Shown here: piece by piece, positions 17,913 through 26,079 of the stretch
How positions within the stretch are numbered: position 1 is the first letter of the stretch
Layout: each line of letters begins with the position of its first letter
NCBI RefSeq assembly: GCF_013283365.1
Contig: NZ_WBYM01000001.1
Location: 558,001 to 622,000 of the forward strand
DNA: 64,000 nt
Direction: 5' to 3'
DNA from: Marinobacterium sp. xm-d-530
GTDB taxonomy: Bacteria > Pseudomonadota > Gammaproteobacteria > Pseudomonadales > Balneatricaceae
The notes under the pieces: generated by a model
What the model was told of the DNA's origin: nothing
Seen by the model: only the letters and a program-made list of their open reading frames with translations
The model's database searches: none
Translations under genes and position numbers: made by a program

Positions 17913-18443
17913 ATGACCACTATTGTTTCTGTTCGCCGCGGTGATCAAGTCGTTGTAGGCGGCGACGGCCAAGTCTCTCTGGGTAATACCGTAATGAAAG
18001 GTAGCGCCCGTAAAGTTAATGTCATCGATAAACACAAAGTCATCACAGGCTTTGCTGGTAGTACTGCCGATGCGATTACTCTTCGCGATCTATTTGAGCA
18101 ACAGCTTGATAAACACCAAGGCAACATTGTGAACGCGGTTATCCACCTTGCTCGCGAGTGGCGCTCGGATCGAGTGTTGCGTCGTTTAGAGGCCTTGATG
18201 CTGGTGGCCAACTCTGAGAAGACCTTTCTTATCTCCGGCAGCGGCGATGTGATCGAACCTGAAGACGGTGTTATTGCGATCGGTTCAGGGGGTAACTATG
18301 CCCTTGCTGCAGCTCGCGCGCTGGTCGATAACAGTGAACTAAACGCACGTGACATCGTTGAGAAGAGCCTTCAGATCGCAGCAGATATCTGTGTCTTCAC
18401 TAACGCCAACCTAACCATCGAACAACTCGAGTCTGTCGCTTAA
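17913..18443 (+). CDS. hslV: ATP-dependent protease subunit HslV
   Basis: Proteasome-like threonine peptidase of the HslUV complex. The ATG at 17913 is chosen because it exposes the catalytic Thr2 after Met removal ([20 protein letters not shown]). An in-frame TTG 15 bases upstream would bury it. The [14 protein letters not shown] segment is typical. 176 residues, usual size. It is followed by hslU after 10 bases, with an AAGGAG site. Confidence 0.97.
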   Translation: MTTIVSVRRGDQVVVGGDGQVSLGNTVMKGSARKVNVIDKHKVITGFAGSTADAITLRDLFEQQLDKHQGNIVNAVIHLAREWRSDRVLRRLEALMLVANSEKTFLISGSGDVIEPEDGVIAIGSGGNYALAAARALVDNSELNARDIVEKSLQIAADICVFTNANLTIEQLESVA

Positions 18444-18453
18444 GGAGCCTTTT

Positions 18454-19782
18454 ATGTCAGCTATGACCCCTCGCGAGATCGTATCAGAACTCGATCGTCA
18501 CATTATTGGTCAGGATTCCGCTAAGCGCTCTGTTGCAATTGCCTTGCGTAATCGTTGGCGCCGCATGCAACTGAATGAAGAGATGCGCGGAGAAGTTACC
18601 CCAAAGAACATTCTTATGATTGGTCCAACCGGTGTGGGTAAGACTGAGATTGCACGTCGTTTGGCGAAGCTTGCCAACGCTCCATTCATTAAGGTTGAAG
18701 CGACAAAATTCACCGAAGTCGGCTATGTGGGTCGTGATGTTGAGACCATCATCCGCGATCTGGTCGACCAATCGATCAAAATGCTGCGTGAACAGGCGAT
18801 CGAGAAGAACAAGTTCCGTGCTGAAGAGGCTGCAGAAGAGCGCATTCTGGACGCACTGCTACCTGAAGCACGCCCTATCGGTAGTGAAGAGCTAGACAAA
18901 ACAGACTCAGCAACCCGCCAAATCTTCCGCAAAAAGCTGCGTGAAGGTCAGATCGACGATAAAGAGATCGATATTGAAATTGCTCAACCCAAAGTTGGTG
19001 TTGAGATCATGACACCACCAGGCATGGAGGAGATGACGAATCAGTTGCAGAGCCTCTTCGCCAACATGGGGCAGGATAAGAAGCAGTCGCGCCGTCTTAA
19101 AGTATCAGAAGCCTTCAAGCTTCTAACCGAAGAGGAAGCCGCTAAGCTGATTAAAGAGGACGACCTCAAACAGCAAGCGCTAGAAGCGGTAGAGCAGAAT
19201 GGCATTGTCTTCTTAGATGAGATCGACAAGGTGTGTAAACGCGCCGAGTCTGGTAACGCTGACGTATCACGTGAAGGGGTACAGAGAGATCTTCTACCAC
19301 TAATCGAAGGGTGTACGGTCAGCACGAAGCACGGCATGATCAAAACCGATCATATACTGTTCATTGCGTCAGGCGCCTTCCACTTGGCTCGCCCATCAGA
19401 TCTGATTCCAGAACTCCAAGGTCGCTTACCGATTCGTGTAGAACTGGAAGCACTGACACCAGAAGACTTCTCTCGTATTTTGACCGAGCCCAAAGCCGCT
19501 CTTACAGAGCAATATAAAGCCCTGATGGCTACTGAAGGCGTTTCGATTGAGTTTACTCAAGAGGGGATTCAGCGCATCGCCGAGCTCGCCTGGTCGGTGA
19601 ACGAGAAGACCGAAAACATTGGAGCACGACGTCTGCACACGATGATGGAGCGCCTACTTGAGGAGCTCTCTTTCAGCGCTGCGGATAAGAGTGGTCAAAC
19701 CGTCGAAATTGATCGTAACTTTGTAGACCAATACCTTGGTGAACTGAGCGCCGACGAGGACTTGAGTCACTACATTCTGTAA
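18454..19782 (+). CDS. hslU: HslU, ATPase subunit of the HslUV protease
   Basis: AAA+ unfoldase that feeds HslV. Walker [10 protein letters not shown] is at about 57-65, the pore loop GYVGRDVE at about 90-97, the I-domain at about 110-240, Walker B VFLDEID at about 250-256, and a sensor-2 region [15 protein letters not shown] near the C-terminus. The C-terminal tail ending LSHYIL docks into HslV. 442 residues, normal. Cotranscribed with hslV. Confidence 0.97.
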   Translation: MSAMTPREIVSELDRHIIGQDSAKRSVAIALRNRWRRMQLNEEMRGEVTPKNILMIGPTGVGKTEIARRLAKLANAPFIKVEATKFTEVGYVGRDVETIIRDLVDQSIKMLREQAIEKNKFRAEEAAEERILDALLPEARPIGSEELDKTDSATRQIFRKKLREGQIDDKEIDIEIAQPKVGVEIMTPPGMEEMTNQLQSLFANMGQDKKQSRRLKVSEAFKLLTEEEAAKLIKEDDLKQQALEAVEQNGIVFLDEIDKVCKRAESGNADVSREGVQRDLLPLIEGCTVSTKHGMIKTDHILFIASGAFHLARPSDLIPELQGRLPIRVELEALTPEDFSRILTEPKAALTEQYKALMATEGVSIEFTQEGIQRIAELAWSVNEKTENIGARRLHTMMERLLEELSFSAADKSGQTVEIDRNFVDQYLGELSADEDLSHYIL

Positions 19783-19796
19783 TACGAGGTTACCCC

Positions 19797-20174
19797 ATGA
19801 GTTCTGTGCCCATGCCTAAACAGATCCATCTTCACAAGCGCTCTAAGACTCTTGAGTTGGTTTATGAAGATGGCAACTATGAGCTGACCGCAGAGTTTTT
19901 GCGTGTTCATAGCCCCTCTGCAGAGGTTCGTGGGCATGGCATTGGTCAAGAGGTCCTTCAGACTGGCAAGCGCTTGGTTGGACTTAAAGGTGTCGAAGCA
20001 AGCGGCAACTATGCTCTGAAGCTGATCTTTGATGATGGGCACGACTCTGGGCTCTATACCTGGGCCTACCTCCACGACCTAGCGCACAATCAACAGCAGT
20101 ATTGGAGTGATTATCTCGCTCGACTTGATGCAGCCGGTGCTAGCCGAGACAACGGAATGATTGCGATAGGTTAA
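19797..20174 (+). CDS. DUF971 family protein (gamma-butyrobetaine hydroxylase N-terminal-like)
   Basis: A 125-residue protein made of a single DUF971 domain. Its recognisable parts are [13 protein letters not shown] near the start, [11 protein letters not shown] in the middle and [14 protein letters not shown] toward the end. This domain binds metal as the N-terminal part of butyrobetaine hydroxylases and often stands alone directly after hslVU, as here (14-base gap). The function of the stand-alone form is not established; the linkage to HslUV is conserved context only. Confidence 0.85.
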   Translation: MSSVPMPKQIHLHKRSKTLELVYEDGNYELTAEFLRVHSPSAEVRGHGIGQEVLQTGKRLVGLKGVEASGNYALKLIFDDGHDSGLYTWAYLHDLAHNQQQYWSDYLARLDAAGASRDNGMIAIG

Positions 20175-20202
20175 CGACAAGCTCCCACTCAGTCGTTACA
20201 AT
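20174..20202 (+). promoter_or_regulatory. Possible ubiE promoter
   Basis: TACAAT at 20197-20202 lies 17 bases after ACGACA (20174-20179), within the 61-base gap before ubiE. Both hexamers match the sigma-70 consensus partly. Read-through from hslVU is also possible. Confidence 0.4.
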
Positions 20203-20235
20203 AGCCCCATTGAACAGTTAAGTGGATCCAACCCC

Positions 20236-20991
20236 ATGTCAGACAATCAGAAAAACACCACGCACTTTGGCTACCAAGAGGTACCGGTTGATGAAAAAGT
20301 TAACCGTGTTGCCGACGTATTTCACTCGGTAGCCGCTAAGTATGACGTGATGAATGATCTGATGTCGGGCGGTATTCACCGTATTTGGAAGCGCATTACG
20401 ATCGAAAGTTCCGGTGCTCGTCCTGGACATAAAATTCTCGATATCGCTGGCGGAACAGGTGATTTAACACGCCGCTTTGCACAGATCGTTGGCCAATCAG
20501 GCAAGGTGGTGTTGGCGGATATCAACGACTCCATGCTAAAAGTGGGTCGCGACAAACTGATCGATAAAGGCGTTGCGGGCAACGTTGAGTACGTTCAAGC
20601 CAATGCCGAATGCCTCCCTTTTGAAGACAACACCTTCGATATCATCACCATCGCCTTTGGCCTCCGCAACGTGACCGACAAAGACGCTGCACTGCGCTCT
20701 ATGAATCGGGTACTGAAGCCAGGCGGTAAATTGATGGTGTTGGAGTTCTCTAAAACTGAGAACCCACTACTGACAAAAGCCTACGACTTCTACTCCTTTA
20801 ATCTACTGCCGAAAATGGGGCAGTTGATTGCTAACGATGCCGAAAGCTACCGCTACTTGGCAGAATCGATTCGCATGCATCCTGATCAAGAGACTCTGAA
20901 AGGGATGATGGACAGTGCCGGCTTTGTTCAGACGCGTTACCGCAACCTGACCCAAGGCATTGTCGCACTTCACACTGGGATTAAACCCTAA
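20236..20991 (+). CDS. ubiE: Ubiquinone/menaquinone C-methyltransferase UbiE
   Basis: SAM-dependent C-methyltransferase of ubiquinone biosynthesis. The N-terminal [11 protein letters not shown] is family-typical. The SAM motif I is [15 protein letters not shown] (about 69-83), followed by LADINDSML and the substrate-side signature [35 protein letters not shown] near the C-terminus (only part quoted, about residues 195-216) is conserved. 251 residues, as expected. Followed after 25 bases by ubiJ. Confidence 0.96.
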   Translation: MSDNQKNTTHFGYQEVPVDEKVNRVADVFHSVAAKYDVMNDLMSGGIHRIWKRITIESSGARPGHKILDIAGGTGDLTRRFAQIVGQSGKVVLADINDSMLKVGRDKLIDKGVAGNVEYVQANAECLPFEDNTFDIITIAFGLRNVTDKDAALRSMNRVLKPGGKLMVLEFSKTENPLLTKAYDFYSFNLLPKMGQLIANDAESYRYLAESIRMHPDQETLKGMMDSAGFVQTRYRNLTQGIVALHTGIKP

Positions 20992-21016
20992 CAGAGTCGG
21001 TTGAGAGGAGAGGTTT

Positions 21017-21622
21017 ATGAATCTGATCGATGCGACTCTAACAGGCTCCATTGAATCAGCGATAAACGCTTATCTCGCTACGCGTCCTAGCGCTCGTAAC
21101 ACGCTCAGCAAGCTCGCCGGTCAGAGTTTAGGAATCACCCTGCTACCACAAGAGCTGAGAATCACACTGATTTTTAGCGATGACCAAGTCGCCGTCATGC
21201 GTGAATTCGATGGCGAACCTACCACTCATTTAACGGGAGCAGCCTCAGATCTGCTTAAACTGCTGAATGACCCCAATAGCGTCATGTTCGGCCAAGGCGT
21301 CGAGGTAAAAGGCGATTCCGCGCTGCTACAACGCCTCTCTCACGCATTTGATAACCCAAGCCTAGACTGGGAAACTTGGTTAGCAGATCAAATCGGTGAT
21401 CTTCCTGCCGCTATAGTTATGAAGCCGATCAATCAGTCGATCGAGTGGGCAAACAGCAGTCGTCAGACTCTGACAACGACCGCCAAAGAGTACCTCCAAG
21501 AGGAGATCAACTTGCTGCCAACGCGCGTTGAGTTTGAAGGGTTTATTGACGACACTCGACAACTGAAGCAGAGAGCTGAGTTGATCGAGCGCCGTTTAGA
21601 GAGGTTGTTAAAAGGCGCTTAG
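21017..21622 (+). CDS. ubiJ: Ubiquinone biosynthesis accessory factor UbiJ
   Basis: SCP2-domain lipid-binding protein of the aerobic ubiquinone (Ubi) complex. 201 residues: an N-terminal SCP2 fold (about 15-120, with GITLLPQELRITLIF and HLTGAASDLLKLL) and a C-terminal helical/coiled-coil tail (about 155-201). An AGGAG-type site precedes the ATG. In most gammaproteobacteria ubiE-ubiJ-ubiB form a run; here the next gene is convergent and not ubiB. The ubiJ stop interlocks with that of the convergent gene. Confidence 0.88.
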   Translation: MNLIDATLTGSIESAINAYLATRPSARNTLSKLAGQSLGITLLPQELRITLIFSDDQVAVMREFDGEPTTHLTGAASDLLKLLNDPNSVMFGQGVEVKGDSALLQRLSHAFDNPSLDWETWLADQIGDLPAAIVMKPINQSIEWANSSRQTLTTTAKEYLQEEINLLPTRVEFEGFIDDTRQLKQRAELIERRLERLLKGA

Positions 21623-22032
21623 AAAGGCTTCACAACAACAAAGATAAGTATCGGCACGAAGATGAGTAGTGGTAACTCATTAAAGAGTCGAAAGTAACGG
21701 CCACTCTGAGTAAGCTCATCGCGCTTTAGTCTCTGTAAGTAAGATCGACACCAGAAATGGAAACCGATCAAAAAACCAACAAACAGCAATTTAGCGTGCA
21801 TCCAGCCACCGCTAAAGCCATATCCTAGCCATAACCAGAGCCCTAAGCCCAGTGTGAAAATCGCCATAATGGTCATAAAACCGTAGAGTTTTGACGCCAT
21901 AATCGACAAGCGCGCAACATCTTGCCCTGCAGCCTTACCCTCTACATAGTGCACGAATATACGAGGTAGATAGAAAATACCGGCCATCCAGCTCGTCATC
22001 GCCAGAATGTGAAACATCTTAATCCAAAGCAT
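21619..22032 (-). CDS. hemJ: HemJ/CopD-family membrane protein (putative protoporphyrinogen IX oxidase)
   Basis: A 137-residue integral membrane protein with about four hydrophobic segments. It begins MLWIKMFHILAMTSWMAGIF (His8 in the first helix) and has VHYVEG, a Lys in WMHAKLLFVG, and a C-terminal PLLIFVPILIFVVVKPF helix. These features match HemJ, the oxygen-independent protoporphyrinogen IX oxidase of heme synthesis. CopD-like proteins of unknown role share the fold, so the enzymatic call is likely but not proven. It overlaps ubiJ by four bases, tail to tail. Confidence 0.75.
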   Translation of the reverse strand: MLWIKMFHILAMTSWMAGIFYLPRIFVHYVEGKAAGQDVARLSIMASKLYGFMTIMAIFTLGLGLWLWLGYGFSGGWMHAKLLFVGFLIGFHFWCRSYLQRLKRDELTQSGRYFRLFNELPLLIFVPILIFVVVKPF

Positions 22033-22049
22033 ACAAACTCCTTAAAGGC

Positions 22050-22751
22050 TTACCAGGGTATTGAAGAGCCATCCCAAGCTAAAAATTGACCACTCTGCCC
22101 CCCGCGAGCACTCTCCATAACATCCAGTAGCGCACTGGCGGCAAAGGTCGTAGTAAAGAGTTTACCTTCCGGTACTCTGGCCTGAAAGGGTTTAGATAGT
22201 TCTGTATCGGTTGTACCTGGGTGCAGCGCCAACAGTTGAACCTTAGGGTGAGTTCTTGCAAGTTCGATACTGAGGGTTTTAATCAGCATATTCAGAGCCG
22301 CTTTAGATGCTCGATAGCCGTACCAACCGCCTAGTTGGTTATCGGAAATACTGCCAACACGTGCCGATAGAAAAGCGATCTGCAGCTCTGACTGACGCGG
22401 AATAAGACGCATCAACTGGGCCAGAAACGCCATTGGGCCGAGGGCATTGACCTGCATTACTTGTGTCATCCAATCAAGATCTATTTCGCGCAGAGACTTC
22501 TCTGGACGTTGAGTCTCGTTGTGCAGCAAACCTTGAGAAAAAATGATTCTAACGGGATCAAATTCAAGCTCTTTCAACTGATCGATACAGGGCTTAAAAG
22601 TATTAGTATCGGTTAGATCAAGGACTATCGGCTCGTCACCCGATGAGGATCTTGTAGTTGTGAGCACTCGAGTGTCAGGGCTGCGAATGGTGGACTGTTC
22701 AGCAAACGCCTGACCAATTCCGCCACTGCCTATGATTAAAAGATCGGCCAT
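22050..22751 (-). CDS. Short-chain dehydrogenase/reductase (C-factor-like)
   Basis: A 233-residue classical SDR. The Rossmann motif GSGGIGQAF is at about 8-16, an NALGP motif in the central strand, and the catalytic Tyr-Lys in YGYRASKAA with the preceding Ser in FLSARVGS. The HPGTTDT motif after the active site suggests an intact cofactor site. Closest in pattern to cell-cell signalling C-factor/YdfG-like oxidoreductases. The substrate is not predictable. It precedes the hemJ-like gene on the same strand (17-base gap). Confidence 0.8.
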   Translation of the reverse strand: MADLLIIGSGGIGQAFAEQSTIRSPDTRVLTTTRSSSGDEPIVLDLTDTNTFKPCIDQLKELEFDPVRIIFSQGLLHNETQRPEKSLREIDLDWMTQVMQVNALGPMAFLAQLMRLIPRQSELQIAFLSARVGSISDNQLGGWYGYRASKAALNMLIKTLSIELARTHPKVQLLALHPGTTDTELSKPFQARVPEGKLFTTTFAASALLDVMESARGGQSGQFLAWDGSSIPW

Positions 22752-22816
22752 GGTGCGTCCAAAATTAAAAGATACGCGTTAAACAGCGTTCTGGATGCAA
22801 ACTGCTGTCAGGTTCT

Positions 22817-24004
22817 CTAACCCGCAAGGGCCTGACGTTTTCTCTCTAAGCGGATTGAGTAGCTGAAGGTCAGAACTAACACGATCAAAGAGCCTAAAAT
22901 CACACCTGGCCAGTGCCAGATCGACCAGAAGGGCTGCAGATAGAAACCACCCAGACTAGCGCCGAGGTAGTAGAAGAGTAGATAGAGTGAAGAGGCGCTC
23001 GCTTTGGCATGCGTTGCTTGCTTGCTGACCCAACTGCTGGCAGTAGAGTGGCTAAAGAAGAAGCCAAAGCTATTAATTAAGAAGCCGATGATGATCATAA
23101 TGAGCGAATCAAACAGAGTGACACAACTGCCCACCGCTAAAATGGCAATACCCAACGCCATCGCTCTCGGCTGAGAAAGATAGTCTGACACTTTGCCCGA
23201 AATGGCTGAGCCAAAAGTGCCGGTCAGATAGGTCAAAAACAACATACCCAGCAGACTGGCAGGCAAGTTGTAGGGATCATCCGCCAAAACGAAGGTAATG
23301 TAGCTGTACTGATTAATGAAGATAAAGAAGTTGAGGCCGCCAATGAGATACGCGCTCAGCAACATCGGATTGGAGAGGTGATCGCCCATTGATCGTAGCA
23401 TGGGGCCTACTCTTAACGGTCTGGATTCAAAGCGTTTCGATCTAGGTAGCAGATAAACAAAGGTCGCCACGCAGGCTAGGCTGATCAGCGCCATCACTAG
23501 AAAGGCGCCTTGCCACCCCAATGACTCACCCACAAAGCCACCAATTAAGCGACCGCCAATTCCCCCAAGGGTGTTACCGCCAATGTACAGACCCACCGCC
23601 AAAGAGAGTGCGCGTGGAGTAAATTCATCGTTCATGTAAGCGATAGCAATGGCAGGCAACCCACCTAATAAAAGCCCTTGAGCGGCCCGTAGTATTAGAA
23701 GTTGGTGATAGCCTTCAACCTGACTCAACGCAAATCCACAGCCCATCACACCCGCCAGCGTCAGAATCATGATGCCTCGACGCCCTAAAGAGTCTGACAG
23801 TGCACCGTAGAACAACAAGGATAGACCCAAGGTCAGCGTAGTGATGGTGAAGGTCCAACTGGCCTCTAGCGCTGAGACCTGAAACTCTTCGGCTAGGGTC
23901 GGTAGGAGAGGTTGAGTGATGTAGACATTGGCAAAAATCATGAACGACCCTAAACAGAGGGCCAAGGTGGCACGCCAATATTCGCGGCTGTTCGCTTCAA
24001 TCAT
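22817..24004 (-). CDS. Major facilitator superfamily transporter (YnfM-like)
   Basis: A 395-residue MFS permease with twelve predicted membrane segments. The loop 2-3 signature is GALSDSLGRRG, and LRAAQGLLLGGLPAIAIAYM in helices 4-5 is characteristic of the YnfM/arabinose-efflux-like group. It probably works as a proton-coupled exporter; the substrate is unknown. Divergent from ppnP. Confidence 0.85.
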   Translation of the reverse strand: MIEANSREYWRATLALCLGSFMIFANVYITQPLLPTLAEEFQVSALEASWTFTITTLTLGLSLLFYGALSDSLGRRGIMILTLAGVMGCGFALSQVEGYHQLLILRAAQGLLLGGLPAIAIAYMNDEFTPRALSLAVGLYIGGNTLGGIGGRLIGGFVGESLGWQGAFLVMALISLACVATFVYLLPRSKRFESRPLRVGPMLRSMGDHLSNPMLLSAYLIGGLNFFIFINQYSYITFVLADDPYNLPASLLGMLFLTYLTGTFGSAISGKVSDYLSQPRAMALGIAILAVGSCVTLFDSLIMIIIGFLINSFGFFFSHSTASSWVSKQATHAKASASSLYLLFYYLGASLGGFYLQPFWSIWHWPGVILGSLIVLVLTFSYSIRLERKRQALAG

Positions 24005-24115
24005 GGTTAATCTGCAATCCGTGCAATGAATGGGCGAAGCCTACTCCTTTAGATCGGTAGTGACAAACCCAACAACTCTGAATACTATTTGCGTTCAATT
24101 TTTTAGGAGACACCC

Positions 24116-24397
24116 ATGCTGTCAGTTAACTCTTACTTTGATGACAATGTAAAATCGATCGGCTTCGAGTCAGCCGACGGTCCTGTGACCTCTGGTGTTA
24201 TGGCACCGGGTGAATATACGTTTGGCACTAGCCAGAACGAAGTAATGAAGGTGGTACACGGTGAACTGGTTGTTCGCCTCCCTGAAGCCACTGAATTCCA
24301 AAGCTTTCCAGCTGGCAGCCAGTTCAATGTTCCCGCTAACAGCTCATTCGATGTCAAAGTAGCAACAGCAACTGCTTACCTCTGCTACTACAGCTAA
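24116..24397 (+). CDS. ppnP: Pyrimidine/purine nucleoside phosphorylase PpnP
   Basis: A 93-residue single-cupin protein (formerly DUF1255/YaiE) that phosphorolyses several nucleosides. The N-terminal [35 protein letters not shown] and the terminal YLCYY are family hallmarks. A strong AGGAG lies before the ATG. It is followed by its own terminator, so it is monocistronic. Confidence 0.93.
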   Translation: MLSVNSYFDDNVKSIGFESADGPVTSGVMAPGEYTFGTSQNEVMKVVHGELVVRLPEATEFQSFPAGSQFNVPANSSFDVKVATATAYLCYYS

Positions 24398-24413
24398 CCG
24401 GCATTTTTAAAAG

Positions 24414-24439
24414 GCCCTCTTCTTAAAGAGGGCTTTTTT
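24414..24439 (+). terminator. Terminator of ppnP
   Basis: The stem GCCCTCTT (24414-24421) and AAGAGGGC (24426-24433) has a CTTA loop and is followed by six T. Confidence 0.9.
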
Positions 24440-24554
24440 ATGTCTAAAGATTCGTTCAGAACAAAATGGCGCCTGTTAAATCAAAATTCTTCAGCTTAAC
24501 CTGAGAATATTTCGCCCACTACGATTGTATAAAAGCCGACCAATCGCCCGTTTG

Positions 24555-24563
24555 TGCTATAAT
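24555..24563 (+). promoter_or_regulatory. Probable serA promoter, extended -10
   Basis: TGCTATAAT (24555-24563) is an extended -10 element with a perfect TATAAT. No good -35 is seen (CCGACC near 24536). Transcription would start about 50 bases before the serA ATG. Confidence 0.6.
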
Positions 24564-24618
24564 CGCGCCCCTAAATTTTTAAGCCCTAGTGGTTAAACCT
24601 CAGAATCGAGTGGCAAAA

Positions 24619-25851
24619 ATGAGCAAAGAGACGTCTCTAGAAAAAGGCAAAATTAAAATTCTTCTATTGGAAGGTGTGCACCAGTCAGCCGTTGATACAT
24701 TGAACGCGCAAGGCTACACCAACATTGAGTTCCACACCGGCTCGCTTCCAGAAGAGGAGCTACTAGAGCGCATCGCTGATGCTCATTTCGTTGGCATTCG
24801 CTCGCGCACTCAGCTGACTGAAAAAGTATTTGATGCGGCCGAAAAACTGGTCGCAGTTGGCTGTTTCTGTATCGGCACCAACCAGGTTGATCTGCAAGCA
24901 GCGACTGAACGCGGTGTAGCGGTCTTCAACGCACCTTACTCAAACACTCGCTCTGTGGCTGAACTGGTTCTTGCTGAGACCATCATGCTGATGCGCGGTG
25001 TACCAGAGAAAAATGCGGTTGCACACCGTGGTGGTTGGCAGAAAACGGCTAAGAATAGCTTCGAAGTGCGTGGTAAGAAGCTCGGTATTATCGGTTACGG
25101 TAGCATCGGTTCTCAGCTAAGTGTTATGGCTGAAGGCCTGGGTATGGAGGTCTACTTCTACGACGTCATCACTAAGCTGCCACTGGGCAATGCGAAACAG
25201 GTCGGCACTCTGCACGAGCTTCTAGGCATGTGTGATGTTGTCTCGCTTCACGTTCCAGAGACTGCTGCAACACAGAACATGATGGGGCCAATTCAGTTTG
25301 AAGCGATGAAACAGGGCTCAATCCTAATCAACGCAGCTCGCGGAACCGTGGTTGATATCGATGCACTCTGTGAAACGCTAGAGAGCGGCAAACTACTGGG
25401 CGCTGCGATCGACGTATTCCCAGTTGAGCCACGCTCAAACGACGACGAGTTCATTAGCCCTCTACGCAAGTTCGATAACGTCATCCTAACTCCACACGTG
25501 GGCGGTTCTACAATGGAAGCGCAGATGAACATCGGCTACGAAGTGGCAGAGAAGCTGGTTAAGTACTCTGACAACGGTTCGTCGATCACCTCGGTTAACT
25601 TCCCAGAGGTGGCTCTTCCTGGCCACAACAATGCACACCGCCTTCTTCACGTTCACAAAAACGTGCCGGGTGTCCTTTCTAAGATCAACAACATCTTCTC
25701 GGAAAATGACATCAACATCGTCGGTCAGTACCTGCAGACCAATGAAAAAGTGGGCTATGTTGTGATCGATGTCGACGCTGACAGCTCAAAAATTGCGGTT
25801 GAAAAACTGTCTGAAATTGATGGCACGATTCGCTGCCGCCGACTCTTCTAA
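24619..25851 (+). CDS. serA: D-3-phosphoglycerate dehydrogenase
   Basis: First step of serine synthesis: 3-phosphoglycerate to 3-phosphohydroxypyruvate. The ATG at 24619 gives 410 residues, the length of the E. coli type, and restores the conserved beginning MSKETSLEKGKIKILLLEG. The NAD motif GYGSIGSQL is at about 157-165, and the catalytic Arg (INAARGTVVD), Glu and His (TPHVGGST) are all present. The C-terminal ACT domain (about 335-410), the serine feedback site, follows. It is the E. coli-like type without the extra ASB domain. A terminator follows. Confidence 0.96.
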   Translation: MSKETSLEKGKIKILLLEGVHQSAVDTLNAQGYTNIEFHTGSLPEEELLERIADAHFVGIRSRTQLTEKVFDAAEKLVAVGCFCIGTNQVDLQAATERGVAVFNAPYSNTRSVAELVLAETIMLMRGVPEKNAVAHRGGWQKTAKNSFEVRGKKLGIIGYGSIGSQLSVMAEGLGMEVYFYDVITKLPLGNAKQVGTLHELLGMCDVVSLHVPETAATQNMMGPIQFEAMKQGSILINAARGTVVDIDALCETLESGKLLGAAIDVFPVEPRSNDDEFISPLRKFDNVILTPHVGGSTMEAQMNIGYEVAEKLVKYSDNGSSITSVNFPEVALPGHNNAHRLLHVHKNVPGVLSKINNIFSENDINIVGQYLQTNEKVGYVVIDVDADSSKIAVEKLSEIDGTIRCRRLF

Positions 25852-25871
25852 GTCGACTTTAAAGAGTGACC

Positions 25872-25896
25872 AAAGCCCAGCGATGCTGGGCTTTTT
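25872..25896 (+). terminator. Terminator of serA
   Basis: AAAGCCCAGC (25872-25881) and GCTGGGCTTT (25885-25894), with a three-base loop, continue into a T-run. Confidence 0.9.
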
Positions 25897-25962
25897 CATT
25901 TCTAATTTCACACTACGAAAAAAAGACCCATTTTCCACAGTATGAAATAGAACATTTCACAC

Positions 25963-25990
25963 TTGAGACTAAAGGTGGGTTACATATAAG
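25963..25990 (+). promoter_or_regulatory. Probable malate synthase G promoter
   Basis: TTGAGA (25963-25968) and TATAAG (25985-25990) are separated by 16 bases, so transcription would begin near 25997 and leave a leader of about 83 bases. The direct repeat ATTTCACACT (25905-25914 and 25954-25963) and the palindrome TGAAAT-N5-ATTTCA (25943-25959) lie immediately upstream and could bind a regulator. Confidence 0.5.
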
Positions 25991-26079
25991 CAGCAGTCGT
26001 TTAATGTTGCATAGCACAAATTGAAACCGCGACCCCATCGGCGAAAAGATGCCGGCCTACGCGAAACTCAGGAGTAATT

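Noticed and set aside
26000-26078. Glycine riboswitch before malate synthase G
   Set aside because: Only a vague CTCAGG-like piece is present; the conserved paired core and the GGACAG-type segment of the aptamer are not seen.
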